This document shows positions 1-6,968 of a stretch of 6,968 bases of DNA, one piece after another. Origin of the DNA: Sphingobacterium sp. UBA1575 (lineage in GTDB: Bacteria; Bacteroidota; Bacteroidia; Sphingobacteriales; Sphingobacteriaceae); NCBI GenBank assembly GCA_002322865.1, contig DCOH01000062.1:40797-47764 (forward strand), in the 5' to 3' direction. The notes under the pieces are model-generated. The model made no database searches and had not been told where the DNA came from. It saw only the letters and a program-made list of their open reading frames with translations. A program made the position numbers and the translations under genes. Numbering within the stretch: position 1 is the stretch's first letter; each line of letters starts with the position of its first letter.

Positions 1-1649
1 CGCCATCCCATCGGGTATTAGCGATGCGTAGGGGCGAAAAAGAAGAATTACTTTACTTGGATGTAGACGTGGAAGAGGAACAAGTCCTTCCGGGTATCGA
101 GAAACAATATATCAAAGCCAAGAACAGTTCCAGTGAACAAGTTGAACTTGCGCTATTGGATAGCTATAAGCGTTTGCTAAAACCATCCATGGAAACGGAG
201 GTTCGGGTATTGACTCGCCAACGCGCGGATGAAGAAGCGATCAAGGTTTTTGCAGATAATGTACGCCAGTTGTTATTGGCGGCACCACTTGGTCAGAAAC
301 GTCTATTGGCGATTGACCCAGGTTTCCGCACGGGATGTAAAACCGTGGTCCTTGATGCCCAAGGGAATTTGTTGGAGAACACGGCCATCTTCCCACACAA
401 TGGTGCCGGAGGAATGGCAGAGGCTGAGAAAACACTCAAACATTTAGTTGCTAAATACGATGTGGATGCCATTGCAATTGGCAATGGAACAGCAGGTCGT
501 GAAACAGAAGATTTTGTCCGCAAATTACAATTATCCAATGTGAAGGTGGTAATGGTGAACGAAAGTGGAGCTTCCATTTATTCGGCTTCAGAAACCGCCA
601 GGGAAGAGTTCCCCGATTATGATGTTACCGTTCGTGGTGCCGTTTCCATCGGTAGAAGATTGATGGATCCATTGGCCGAACTGGTGAAGATCGATCCAAA
701 ATCCATTGGAGTAGGTCAATATCAACACGATGTTGATCAAGGTAAATTACAGAATGCCTTGGATGATACCGTGATTTCCTGTGTGAATGCAGTTGGGGTG
801 GAGTTGAATACCGCTTCTAAACAGATTCTTGCCTATATCTCCGGATTAGGGCCAGCATTGGCTCAGCAGATCGTCAATTATCGGAAAGAAAACGGACCGT
901 TCAAATCCCGTCGGGAATTGAAGAAAGTGCCTAGACTGGGCGATAAAGCCTTTGAACAAGCAGCAGGTTTCTTACGGATCCGAAATGCAGCGCATCCTTT
1001 GGATGCTTCCGCTGTACACCCCGAGCGTTATGCTTTGGTAGAGCAGATGGCAAAAGATCTTAAAGTTTCGATCGAGGATTTGATGAAGGATGATACCTTA
1101 AGAAAACAGGTAAACCTACGGAATTATACCTCCGACGAGGTGGGATTGCCAACCCTGAACGATATCATGGCCGAGTTGGCAAAACCAGGATTGGATCCAC
1201 GGGAGAAATTTGAATCCTTTTCCTTTACGGAAGGAGTAAATAAAATCAGCGATTTGAAGGTGGGCATGAAACTGCCAGGAATCGTAACGAATATCACAAA
1301 CTTCGGCGCATTTGTGGATATAGGTGTACACCAAGATGGATTGGTCCATTTAAGTCAATTAGCGAATCATTATGTTTCCGATCCACATGAAGTGGTCAAA
1401 GTGCAACAACAGGTGATGGTGCAGGTAACGGAGGTGGATGAACGCCGGAACCGGATCAGCCTAAGCATGAAAACAGAAGATAAAGGACAAAGAAAACGTT
1501 CGGATTACCGCGAGACTGGAAAATCAGATCAAGGGAAACGAGAGCATGGTCACAGGTCGCATGGCAAAGGAAACCATGGAAGGAGAGAGGCTGAGCCCGA
1601 AACCGATATGGCTAGTAAACTTGCAGCCTTGGCCAGTAAATTTAAATAG
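1..1649 (+). CDS. tex: Tex-family transcription accessory protein (S1 RNA-binding), 5'-truncated by the window edge
   Basis: Tex is a cytoplasmic nucleic-acid-binding protein linked to transcription and RNA metabolism. The frame is open from base 3, where the codons read PSHRVLAMRRGE, a typical internal Tex segment, so the ATG at base 24 is not the start; the N-terminal part lies outside the window. About 549 codons remain, against roughly 700-780 for the family. In order they show a YqgF/RNase H-like domain (about bases 300-600) opening with AIDPGFRTG, whose Asp codon is at 315-317, and containing IGNGTAGRET; the Tex segment VNESGASIYSASE and the GVGQYQHDVD motif; tandem helix-hairpin-helix motifs (about 810-985; ISGLGPALA, then VPRLGDKAFEQAAGF); and an S1 domain (about 1257-1475; TNFGAFVDIGVHQDGLVHLS). 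A Lys/Arg/His/Gly-rich tail follows and ends in a short helix, MASKLAALASKFK. A strong terminator lies 27 bp downstream. The family call is secure; the exact cellular role in this phylum is not. Confidence 0.96.
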   Translation, partial: PSHRVLAMRRGEKEELLYLDVDVEEEQVLPGIEKQYIKAKNSSSEQVELALLDSYKRLLKPSMETEVRVLTRQRADEEAIKVFADNVRQLLLAAPLGQKRLLAIDPGFRTGCKTVVLDAQGNLLENTAIFPHNGAGGMAEAEKTLKHLVAKYDVDAIAIGNGTAGRETEDFVRKLQLSNVKVVMVNESGASIYSASETAREEFPDYDVTVRGAVSIGRRLMDPLAELVKIDPKSIGVGQYQHDVDQGKLQNALDDTVISCVNAVGVELNTASKQILAYISGLGPALAQQIVNYRKENGPFKSRRELKKVPRLGDKAFEQAAGFLRIRNAAHPLDASAVHPERYALVEQMAKDLKVSIEDLMKDDTLRKQVNLRNYTSDEVGLPTLNDIMAELAKPGLDPREKFESFSFTEGVNKISDLKVGMKLPGIVTNITNFGAFVDIGVHQDGLVHLSQLANHYVSDPHEVVKVQQQVMVQVTEVDERRNRISLSMKTEDKGQRKRSDYRETGKSDQGKREHGHRSHGKGNHGRREAEPETDMASKLAALASKFK

Positions 1650-1674
1650 ACACAAAATTTAAATAGGCACAGAA
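1641..1674 (+). repeat. 17-bp tandem duplication spanning the tex stop codon
   Basis: Two adjacent 17-bp units, TTTAAATAGACACAAAA (1641-1657) and TTTAAATAGGCACAGAA (1658-1674), differ at two positions. The similarity extends 3 bp further left (AAA before each unit), so the motif AAATTTAAATAG occurs twice. The first copy encodes the last Phe-Lys and the stop of tex. The second lies in the 3' UTR, immediately before the terminator hairpin. It looks like a small slippage-type duplication; no function is evident. Confidence 0.7.
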
Positions 1675-1675
1675 G

Positions 1676-1708
1676 AAATGGCTAGAACTAAACTCTAGCC
1701 ATTTTTTT
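1676..1708 (+). terminator. Rho-independent terminator downstream of tex
   Basis: A perfect 11-bp inverted repeat, AAATGGCTAGA (1676-1686) and TCTAGCCATTT (1694-1704), encloses a 7-nt loop (ACTAAAC). The right arm runs into seven consecutive Ts (1702-1708). The stem and T-tract begin 27 bp after the tex stop, which fits termination of tex before the next gene. Read on the minus strand the tail is only ATTTCTTC, so it would be at best a weak terminator for tamB transcripts running leftwards. Confidence 0.9.
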
Positions 1709-1740
1709 ATATAACTCGAAATAATTCATTAATTTCAACC

Positions 1741-2031
1741 ATGACTATTCAAGAATTCAAAGCCACTTTAAAAGAAAACCATCCCGATCCTTCCTGGTCC
1801 ATTCATCTGAAATCCCTTTGGTATGATGCAAAAGGCGATTGGAAAACGGCGCATGATTTGGTCGATCAACTCACGGATTTACCTTCTGCACACCTACATG
1901 CTTATCTGCATCGGGTGGAGGGCGATCTATGGAATGCCAGGTATTGGTACAACCGGGCCAAGCAACCCGAATTTACAGGTTCACTGGAACAGGAATGGGA
2001 GTCCTTATTCCAACTTTTTAAAAAGGATTAA
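1741..2031 (+). CDS. Conserved hypothetical 96-aa protein with TPR-like helical hairpins
   Basis: A complete small gene of unknown function. The ATG at 1741 is preceded by AATTTCAACC with no Shine-Dalgarno sequence, which is usual in Bacteroidota. No signal peptide or membrane segment is visible, so the product is probably cytosolic. It is rich in Trp, Tyr and His. Two helical hairpins share a TPR/Sel1-like spacing: residues about 21-43 (LWYDAKGDW then AHDLVD) and about 50-73 (HAYLHRVEGDLWNA then RYWYNRA), each with Gly-Asp at the turn. I recall similar short proteins annotated only as hypothetical across Bacteroidota and beyond, but cannot confirm this here. It begins 32 bp after the tex terminator, so it probably has its own promoter, although I see no convincing one. 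Its stop overlaps the end of tamB on the other strand by 14 bp. A partner-binding role is a guess from the fold only. Confidence 0.85.
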   Translation: MTIQEFKATLKENHPDPSWSIHLKSLWYDAKGDWKTAHDLVDQLTDLPSAHLHAYLHRVEGDLWNARYWYNRAKQPEFTGSLEQEWESLFQLFKKD

Positions 2032-5000
2032 GATTGTGCTTTACCGTATCTTGTCTTGGCAATGAAAAAGGTTTGATACTATCCTGCTTTGTTTTGAATG
2101 TCCACATCCTGCGCCAGAATTCTCCGAGGGTATTGAATTCCTGGCGATACACCAATCCCACCGCATTGATATAATCATCCGTCGGTGTAAAAAGAATATT
2201 CCTCGTATTTAACCTATTGTAAGCCCGGAAAACTAAACTTCCATCCCTTCGCACCCTGTAGGTCAATTCCGCATCCGTAGCCACCTGATTGGAGAAAAAG
2301 GTCAGGTCGGTGGTCTGTATATTCCTGCGGTCCACAATTCCTCCGGTCAACACCAAGCGATCATTGAAGAACCTAAAGGAAGCAGAGGCATCATTGAAAG
2401 AACGGATATTAAAATCCAAGAAATTAATATTCAAGGATTGCGCTAAAATATTATTAAGCTGATTGAAGGCGATCTCCGTTCCGGCAGACAATAAGGTGTT
2501 ATTCACCTCTCGACCAACATCATTGGATGAACTTGCCGTAAAACTTCTCCGGATGATCAAACTCAAGGCCTGTTGGTTCACATTGTTCGCATCACTTAAA
2601 TAAGCCTGCAGTTCATCCTTTACATAGGGGTTTTGCGGAAAATTTAAGTCGAAGGTAACATCCGGTTGGCTTAGCGTACCTTTGATGTTCATATCAGCTT
2701 GTGCCAATACGCGTTCATCCTGACCAGCACGTCCGGCTGCATTATACAGGTCCCCAATTGATGTTCTCTGTTGATAGAGCGCCACCAAGTTAATTGTTGC
2801 TCCAGACGGTGAACCCGTCCAACGGATAGTCCCCCCTTGTTTGATATCAAAATACTTGTTGATAAAATCCTGCGCGGTAAAATGGAATTTTCCAGAACTT
2901 ACGGTATAATCTCCGAACATCTCAAAATCCCCTAAACTCGATACCTTCAAGGTGATTTCCCCATTACCTGTCCCTTTCAAGGAACCAAGATCCGTCTGGA
3001 GGTTCACTTCCGCATCGGGGGTCAGCACCAGGTCCATGTTCATGGTCATACCCTTCAGAAAGTACCTGGAAGCATTCTCTTTATTCTCACTGGAATCCTT
3101 ACTCACAAAATAGATGAAATCGCTGTCAGATACCGTCATGGCGGTATTAAAAGGGATACTAATGACCGTATTGGCCTCGGATCTCGCTTTGATATTGATG
3201 TCGATGGCAGAGGTCTGGCCTTTGAACAAAAAGTTCCCCGTAGCAAAGGCAGTCCCATAATAAAGGTTGTTGTCCTTAAAGGTGGTGTTCAATATCATCA
3301 CATTATTCGTTGCCACATCCACATCGATATACGGATTGCTTAATTTATTGAGATCGATCTTCCCGTTGGCTACCGCTTGATGTCCTTTGGTATCCGTAAA
3401 GGTCAAATTATCCAAAATAATGTTGTTCTTGTCTACCAATGCCGATTGGTTGCTGAAGTTATAAGCCGTTTTCAAGTAATTCACATTGAACGATGCGTTC
3501 TGAATCTTTGCCGTTCCGTTGAACAATGGATTCTTCAGGGTGCCATTGATCTGGATATCCGCATTGATCCTTCCCTCCAGGTTGGAAGCCAGGTTGCGGA
3601 CAAAAGGTTGCAGCAAAATCAACTCTGCCTCCTTAAGATCGCCCCTCAGATTTAATTCCTGGTCGCCCTCATCCACTTGATAGGTTCCTTTCAAGGTAAG
3701 CCCTCGGTTCAGTTCATCCAATAATTGGAGATCTAAGTTAGCCACTTTGGATTCCGGAACATAATCTGCCAATAATTTCAAATGCCCGATGGGGATTTGA
3801 TTATAGACTAGCGGGGTAGTGCTTACATCTGCAGATAGATAGGGTTTTCTGAAAATAGAATTCACTTCAATATTTCCGTTCAGCTCTCCACTTAGCTGAA
3901 TGCCCATAGGTGCCAGAATACTTTCCAGGGATTTTAGGTTGAAATGGTTGAAAGCCACATCCAATTTATCATCCTCATTAGACAATACCCCGTTAAATGT
4001 CAACAATTGCTTGCCCTGGCTGGCCTTCAGGTTCTGCAGGTAGAATTTCCCTTTAGAAACACGCATTTCTGCATCTTTGTTGAATTCCCAAGGTTCATTG
4101 TTAACCACAATGGTTGATTCATTGAACTTGATGTATGCGGGTTTATTATGCGCAAAATGTATATTTCCATTCAGTCGCAGGTAATTAAGATCGGTTTCAT
4201 TTGCCGCATTGACCGAGAACATCAAGCTGTCCTTTGCCAATACATTGTTGATCTCGATATTGTTTACATATAGACTATCGTTTAAAAATAGCCGATCTGC
4301 CTTGAGGTCAAGAGAAAAGGCCTCTTGATCCGCATTTTCCTGCAGATTTAGGTTTTGCAGGTTAATCCCTTTGTATTTGACCAAAGGACTAAAAGCATGG
4401 AATTTAGCGGTATAATCTTCCGAAGAAAAATGGGCTTCTAAATAAGCACCATCTTCTAAGGTCAGGTTGGGATCCAAGAACGCAGATACAGGTTCAAAGG
4501 ATTTGATGTTGAACTCCAGGTCAAATATCTGGGCGTTATAAGGTTCCAGATCGAAGCCGATCGCTGGTGCATAACGCATCGCCAAGGCTTTAAAATAAGG
4601 TACAATGGTATTCAGGTCGATCAAGCCTCGCATCTCCGCATCCGCCACATTGGATTTCAAACTGAAAAGCCTGTCCTTCTCATTGCCCTGTGCCGAAACA
4701 TAAACATCATTGATGGAAAACTCACCCTTGCTGGTTTCCATATTGATCTGGTCGCTATAAAGATCGCCCACCAAATTGTTCAGGTTGTTTCCTTTTAATT
4801 GGGTGTGGATGCTGGTATTATAGATCAGGATACTGTCTTTTTTAACCAGCCCCATTTTCTTCAGGTTGATCTGCTCAATATCAGCGTAGATGTCGTAAGC
4901 AATTTGCGGTTGCTGAAGGTCGATCGAAGCATCGTAACTCAACCTGATCTGGGGATCTTTAATATCCCCAACGGCTTGGATGATGCGGTTCGCTAAGGTC

Positions 5001-6415
5001 GCATTGACGAATAGGCTATCGTATTGATAATTCTCAAACTGGAAGTTTTTTAGATCTCCAGCCAGATTCAATTCCAATTGATCCAATTCCAGACCCTTAC
5101 CTTGAAAATCGAAATCCATGCCGGTCTGTCTCAAACTATTGGATCCCAAAAGTTTGCCTAATCGAAAATCTGGACTTTGGAGGTGCCCTTGATATTGTAT
5201 GCCTTGTTTGAGGTTGATGTTTGTCTTGGCAATGATATCGCCCAAGGCACTTTGGAAAGTTCCTTCCACATCAAAAAGGTTGTAAAGCCCTTTAAAGGTT
5301 CCGGCAAACTGTAGATGGCCTAAGGCATGTAATTGTTCAGGTAGCTTGAAAGTGGAACGGTTGGCCAATTGGGGCACCAGGAGTTCCACATCCTGGGCTG
5401 AACTGTTCAGTTTTTCCAGGTCAAAATCAAAAATGGTCCTGTTGATATCAGGTAAGCCTTTGATACTGAAATCACCTTTCAGTTCCGTTTCCTTTCCAGT
5501 TTTCAGATGGGCATCGCTGGCGTATAATTCCGCTACAGTTCCATCCACCTTAGCCTGGATGACATGGGTTTTAAACTTCACGAACTTCAGATCGGGCGCA
5601 AAATACTCTATATCCCTAGAATCCACAAAAACATCCTCCAAGGTGCTTTCAATCTGCACTTTATTAATGAAATCGCCAAAATCAGCAAATTTCGAATAGT
5701 TGAATTTTAAATAGCGGCTTAAGGAGGAATTGTTGCTGATGAGTTTCAGATCATCAAATTCCATGGAGGTGGAGCTGATCTTTGTCTGTGCAGTGAGCTC
5801 CCTCAGGTGAAAGCCTGATTTTTCTTTCAAGGTTAATGCCCTTAAATTAGCCTCAAAGCCTAGGGTATCAAATTTGATCTCATTGATCGCGCCAGAAAGG
5901 TGGATGATGTCCAGATCGGAAAAATCAACCCCACGGTTATGGTGTTTGAAACGATGATTGACCAGTTTGACCTGGTTGTTCTTGAACACAATATTATCCA
6001 ATCGCAATTGCAAAGGCTTGCTCTGTTTTCCTTCTTTCTTTTTCTTAGGTGCGAAATAATCAACCAAAAACTTAAAATTAGAACTGTCTTTGTAGAAATG
6101 CAGGTTGGCTTTTGCTTCCTCGATACTGATTTCCTCAATGGTGATCTTGTTTTCCAAAATCTTACGCAGCATGAGGTTGGCATGCAGTTCTTTGGCAGAA
6201 AGCAATGGCTTGCCCGATTGATCGGAAATCTGAAATCCACTAAGGGTGAGTTCTGAAAATGGACGTAAGTAAACACGTTCCACCTTAACATCAGCTTTTA
6301 ACTCTTTGGAAAGGTAATTGGCGACCTTATGGCTTACATAGGTCTGCACAGAAGAGAACTGTAGCGAGAATAACACGATCGACAGCAATGCAAGGATGCT
6401 GAGCAGGCAAATCAA
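2018..6415 (-). CDS. tamB: TamB-family (DUF490) translocation and assembly module protein
   Basis: A very large envelope protein (1465 aa from a TTG; E. coli TamB is about 1260). TamB-family proteins are anchored in the inner membrane and span the periplasm as a long hydrophobic beta-groove; they are linked to outer-membrane protein assembly with TamA and to lipid transport between membranes. Residues about 2-19 form a hydrophobic anchor (ICLLSILALLSIVL). An AsmA-like N-terminal region follows (ADVKVERVYLRPFSELTLSG, about 41-60), with a basic linker PKKKKEGKQSK near 123-133. A long beta-strand-repeat body then leads to the C-terminal TamB domain (about the last 400 residues), marked by GDYTVSSGKFHF, FDIKQGGTIRWTGSPSGATI (near 1185-1205) and GLVYRQEFNTLGEFWRR at the end. 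There is no tamA next to it. No ATG or GTG precedes the anchor; the frame stays open up to the stop at 6455-6457, adding a Lys-rich segment, so the true start may be between 6425 and 6454. The first in-frame ATG is residue 82 (6170-6172), too late to keep the anchor. Confidence 0.93.
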   Translation of the reverse strand: MICLLSILALLSIVLFSLQFSSVQTYVSHKVANYLSKELKADVKVERVYLRPFSELTLSGFQISDQSGKPLLSAKELHANLMLRKILENKITIEEISIEEAKANLHFYKDSSNFKFLVDYFAPKKKKEGKQSKPLQLRLDNIVFKNNQVKLVNHRFKHHNRGVDFSDLDIIHLSGAINEIKFDTLGFEANLRALTLKEKSGFHLRELTAQTKISSTSMEFDDLKLISNNSSLSRYLKFNYSKFADFGDFINKVQIESTLEDVFVDSRDIEYFAPDLKFVKFKTHVIQAKVDGTVAELYASDAHLKTGKETELKGDFSIKGLPDINRTIFDFDLEKLNSSAQDVELLVPQLANRSTFKLPEQLHALGHLQFAGTFKGLYNLFDVEGTFQSALGDIIAKTNINLKQGIQYQGHLQSPDFRLGKLLGSNSLRQTGMDFDFQGKGLELDQLELNLAGDLKNFQFENYQYDSLFVNATLANRIIQAVGDIKDPQIRLSYDASIDLQQPQIAYDIYADIEQINLKKMGLVKKDSILIYNTSIHTQLKGNNLNNLVGDLYSDQINMETSKGEFSINDVYVSAQGNEKDRLFSLKSNVADAEMRGLIDLNTIVPYFKALAMRYAPAIGFDLEPYNAQIFDLEFNIKSFEPVSAFLDPNLTLEDGAYLEAHFSSEDYTAKFHAFSPLVKYKGINLQNLNLQENADQEAFSLDLKADRLFLNDSLYVNNIEINNVLAKDSLMFSVNAANETDLNYLRLNGNIHFAHNKPAYIKFNESTIVVNNEPWEFNKDAEMRVSKGKFYLQNLKASQGKQLLTFNGVLSNEDDKLDVAFNHFNLKSLESILAPMGIQLSGELNGNIEVNSIFRKPYLSADVSTTPLVYNQIPIGHLKLLADYVPESKVANLDLQLLDELNRGLTLKGTYQVDEGDQELNLRGDLKEAELILLQPFVRNLASNLEGRINADIQINGTLKNPLFNGTAKIQNASFNVNYLKTAYNFSNQSALVDKNNIILDNLTFTDTKGHQAVANGKIDLNKLSNPYIDVDVATNNVMILNTTFKDNNLYYGTAFATGNFLFKGQTSAIDINIKARSEANTVISIPFNTAMTVSDSDFIYFVSKDSSENKENASRYFLKGMTMNMDLVLTPDAEVNLQTDLGSLKGTGNGEITLKVSSLGDFEMFGDYTVSSGKFHFTAQDFINKYFDIKQGGTIRWTGSPSGATINLVALYQQRTSIGDLYNAAGRAGQDERVLAQADMNIKGTLSQPDVTFDLNFPQNPYVKDELQAYLSDANNVNQQALSLIIRRSFTASSSNDVGREVNNTLLSAGTEIAFNQLNNILAQSLNINFLDFNIRSFNDASASFRFFNDRLVLTGGIVDRRNIQTTDLTFFSNQVATDAELTYRVRRDGSLVFRAYNRLNTRNILFTPTDDYINAVGLVYRQEFNTLGEFWRRMWTFKTKQDSIKPFSLPRQDTVKHNLNPF

Positions 6416-6438
6416 CGTTATTTTCAGTATTTTTTTGA

Positions 6439-6446
6439 TACTTTTG
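6439..6446 (+). promoter_or_regulatory. Candidate Bacteroidota -7 promoter element for tsaD
   Basis: TACTTTTG matches the Bacteroidota primary-sigma -7 consensus TAnnTTTG at every fixed position. It ends 26 bp before the tsaD ATG, so transcription would start near 6450 and give a leader of about 20 nt. I see no clear TTTG -33 element at the expected distance upstream (around 6412-6420). The box lies within the open frame that extends tamB upstream of its TTG. The region is very T-rich, so a chance match is possible. Confidence 0.45.
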
Positions 6447-6472
6447 TACTTTATTTAAATTACTCTCTCAAA

Positions 6473-6968
6473 ATGGCCATCATACTCGGAATAGAATCTT
6501 CATGTGATGAAACTTCGGCCTCTATTTGTATAGACGGCGAAATTAAGGCAAATATTATAGCTGGTCAAGCGGTACATGCGAAATATGGTGGTGTGGTTCC
6601 GGAGTTAGCCTCCCGAGCACATCAGCAGAATATCATCCCTACGGTGGATCAAGCTATTGCTGAGGCAAAAATACATAAAAATGAGATAGATGCAGTAGCA
6701 TTTACACGTGGACCTGGACTTTTAGGCTCATTATTGGTGGGAACCTCCTTTTCGAAGTCCTTTGCCTTGGCGATGAATATTCCTTTGATCGAGGTGAACC
6801 ATATGCAGGCACATATTCTGGCGCATTTTATTGATGATCCTAAGCCTAATTTTCCGTTCTTATGTTTAACGGTTTCTGGTGGTCATACGCAGATCGTGCT
6901 GGTGAAGGATTATTTTGAAATGGAGTTGTTGGGGGAGACTCTTGATGATGCTGCTGGAGAGGCTTTTG
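6473..6968 (+). CDS. tsaD: tRNA N6-adenosine threonylcarbamoyltransferase TsaD (3' part outside the window)
   Basis: TsaD (formerly Gcp/YgjD) transfers the threonylcarbamoyl group from threonylcarbamoyl-AMP to A37 of ANN-decoding tRNAs, acting with TsaB and TsaE after TsaC/TsaC2 makes the intermediate. The frame starts at ATG 6473 and stays open to the window end: 165 codons, about half of the usual 330-345. Visible signatures are GIESSCDETS at residues 6-15, the family segment GGVVPELASRAH (39-50), RGPGLLGSLLVG (79-90), the metal-binding pair H110 and H114 in NHMQAHILAH, SGGHTQ (135-140), and the start of the DDAAGEAF motif (158-165) where the window stops. Nothing looks mutated. The start follows CTCTCAAA, without a Shine-Dalgarno sequence. 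It is divergent from tamB; tsaD beside a DUF490 gene is, from memory, a recurring arrangement in this phylum. Confidence 0.97.
   Translation, partial: MAIILGIESSCDETSASICIDGEIKANIIAGQAVHAKYGGVVPELASRAHQQNIIPTVDQAIAEAKIHKNEIDAVAFTRGPGLLGSLLVGTSFSKSFALAMNIPLIEVNHMQAHILAHFIDDPKPNFPFLCLTVSGGHTQIVLVKDYFEMELLGETLDDAAGEAF

Noticed and set aside
241..577. Open frames overlapping tex on both strands (229-447 plus, 241-435 minus, 293-577 minus) and 1116-1349 minus
   Set aside because: The tex frame has clear YqgF, HhH and S1 motifs throughout; the others have none.
1960..2018. A possible minus-strand hairpin (GGAAT...ATTCC) after tamB
   Set aside because: The stem is only about 5 bp and no T-tract follows it, so it does not support a terminator.
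1823..2065. An 80-aa plus-strand frame overlapping the 96-aa gene
   Set aside because: The 1741-2031 frame begins right after an intergenic gap and has a structured residue pattern with paired GD turns. The alternative starts within it and runs into tamB antisense sequence.
5346..5699. A 117-aa open frame on the plus strand inside tamB (also those at 3377-3655, 4799-4996 and 5900-6256)
   Set aside because: They lie entirely antisense to the well-supported tamB frame, have no ribosome-binding site, domain or recognisable protein pattern, and are typical shadow frames.
5860..6291. A 143-aa minus-strand frame overlapping the 5' part of tamB
   Set aside because: It is in another frame of the same strand, has the Ser/Arg/Thr-heavy composition of an out-of-frame translation, and the tamB frame there encodes coherent AsmA-like sequence. 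I found no sign of a frameshift in tamB.
6666..6673. A perfect minus-strand TAnnTTTG match (TATTTTTG) inside tsaD that could be a tamB promoter
   Set aside because: It is more than 200 bp from the tamB start, no -33 element is evident, and such 8-mers with four wobble-free A/T positions occur often by chance.

Overview
The window looks like ordinary chromosomal DNA from a member of the Bacteroidota, most likely in or near the Sphingobacteriales. The reasons are a moderately AT-rich composition, the lack of Shine-Dalgarno sequences before the plus-strand starts, a TAnnTTTG-type promoter element, and a very long Bacteroidota-style TamB protein encoded divergently from tsaD. The assignment rests on reading the sequence and on recall of the protein families, not on a database search.

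Layout from left to right. (1) Bases 1-1649, plus strand: the 3' three-quarters or so of tex, an S1/YqgF/HhH nucleic-acid-binding transcription accessory protein whose start lies outside the window. (2) Bases 1650-1740: a short intergenic stretch with a 17-bp tandem duplication that copies the tex stop-codon region, followed by a strong intrinsic terminator. (3) Bases 1741-2031, plus strand: a complete 96-aa soluble, aromatic-rich protein of unknown function with two degenerate TPR-like hairpins. (4) Bases 2018-6415, minus strand: a 1465-aa TamB-family (DUF490) envelope protein whose 3' end overlaps the small gene tail-to-tail by 14 bp. Its true start is unclear because no ATG or GTG lies before the membrane anchor. 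(5) Bases 6473-6968, plus strand: the first 165 codons of tsaD, the t6A37 tRNA-modification enzyme, cut by the window end. A candidate promoter for tsaD lies inside the 5' end of the tamB reading frame.

The genes do not form one pathway. Tex (transcription/RNA metabolism) and TsaD (tRNA modification) are housekeeping functions, TamB serves outer-envelope biogenesis, and the small protein has no assigned role. I found no mobile element, CRISPR array, tRNA or rRNA, or sign of a new defence or biosynthetic system. The points most worth a second look are the tamB start codon, the compact tamB/tsaD divergent junction, and the uncharacterised 96-aa protein.
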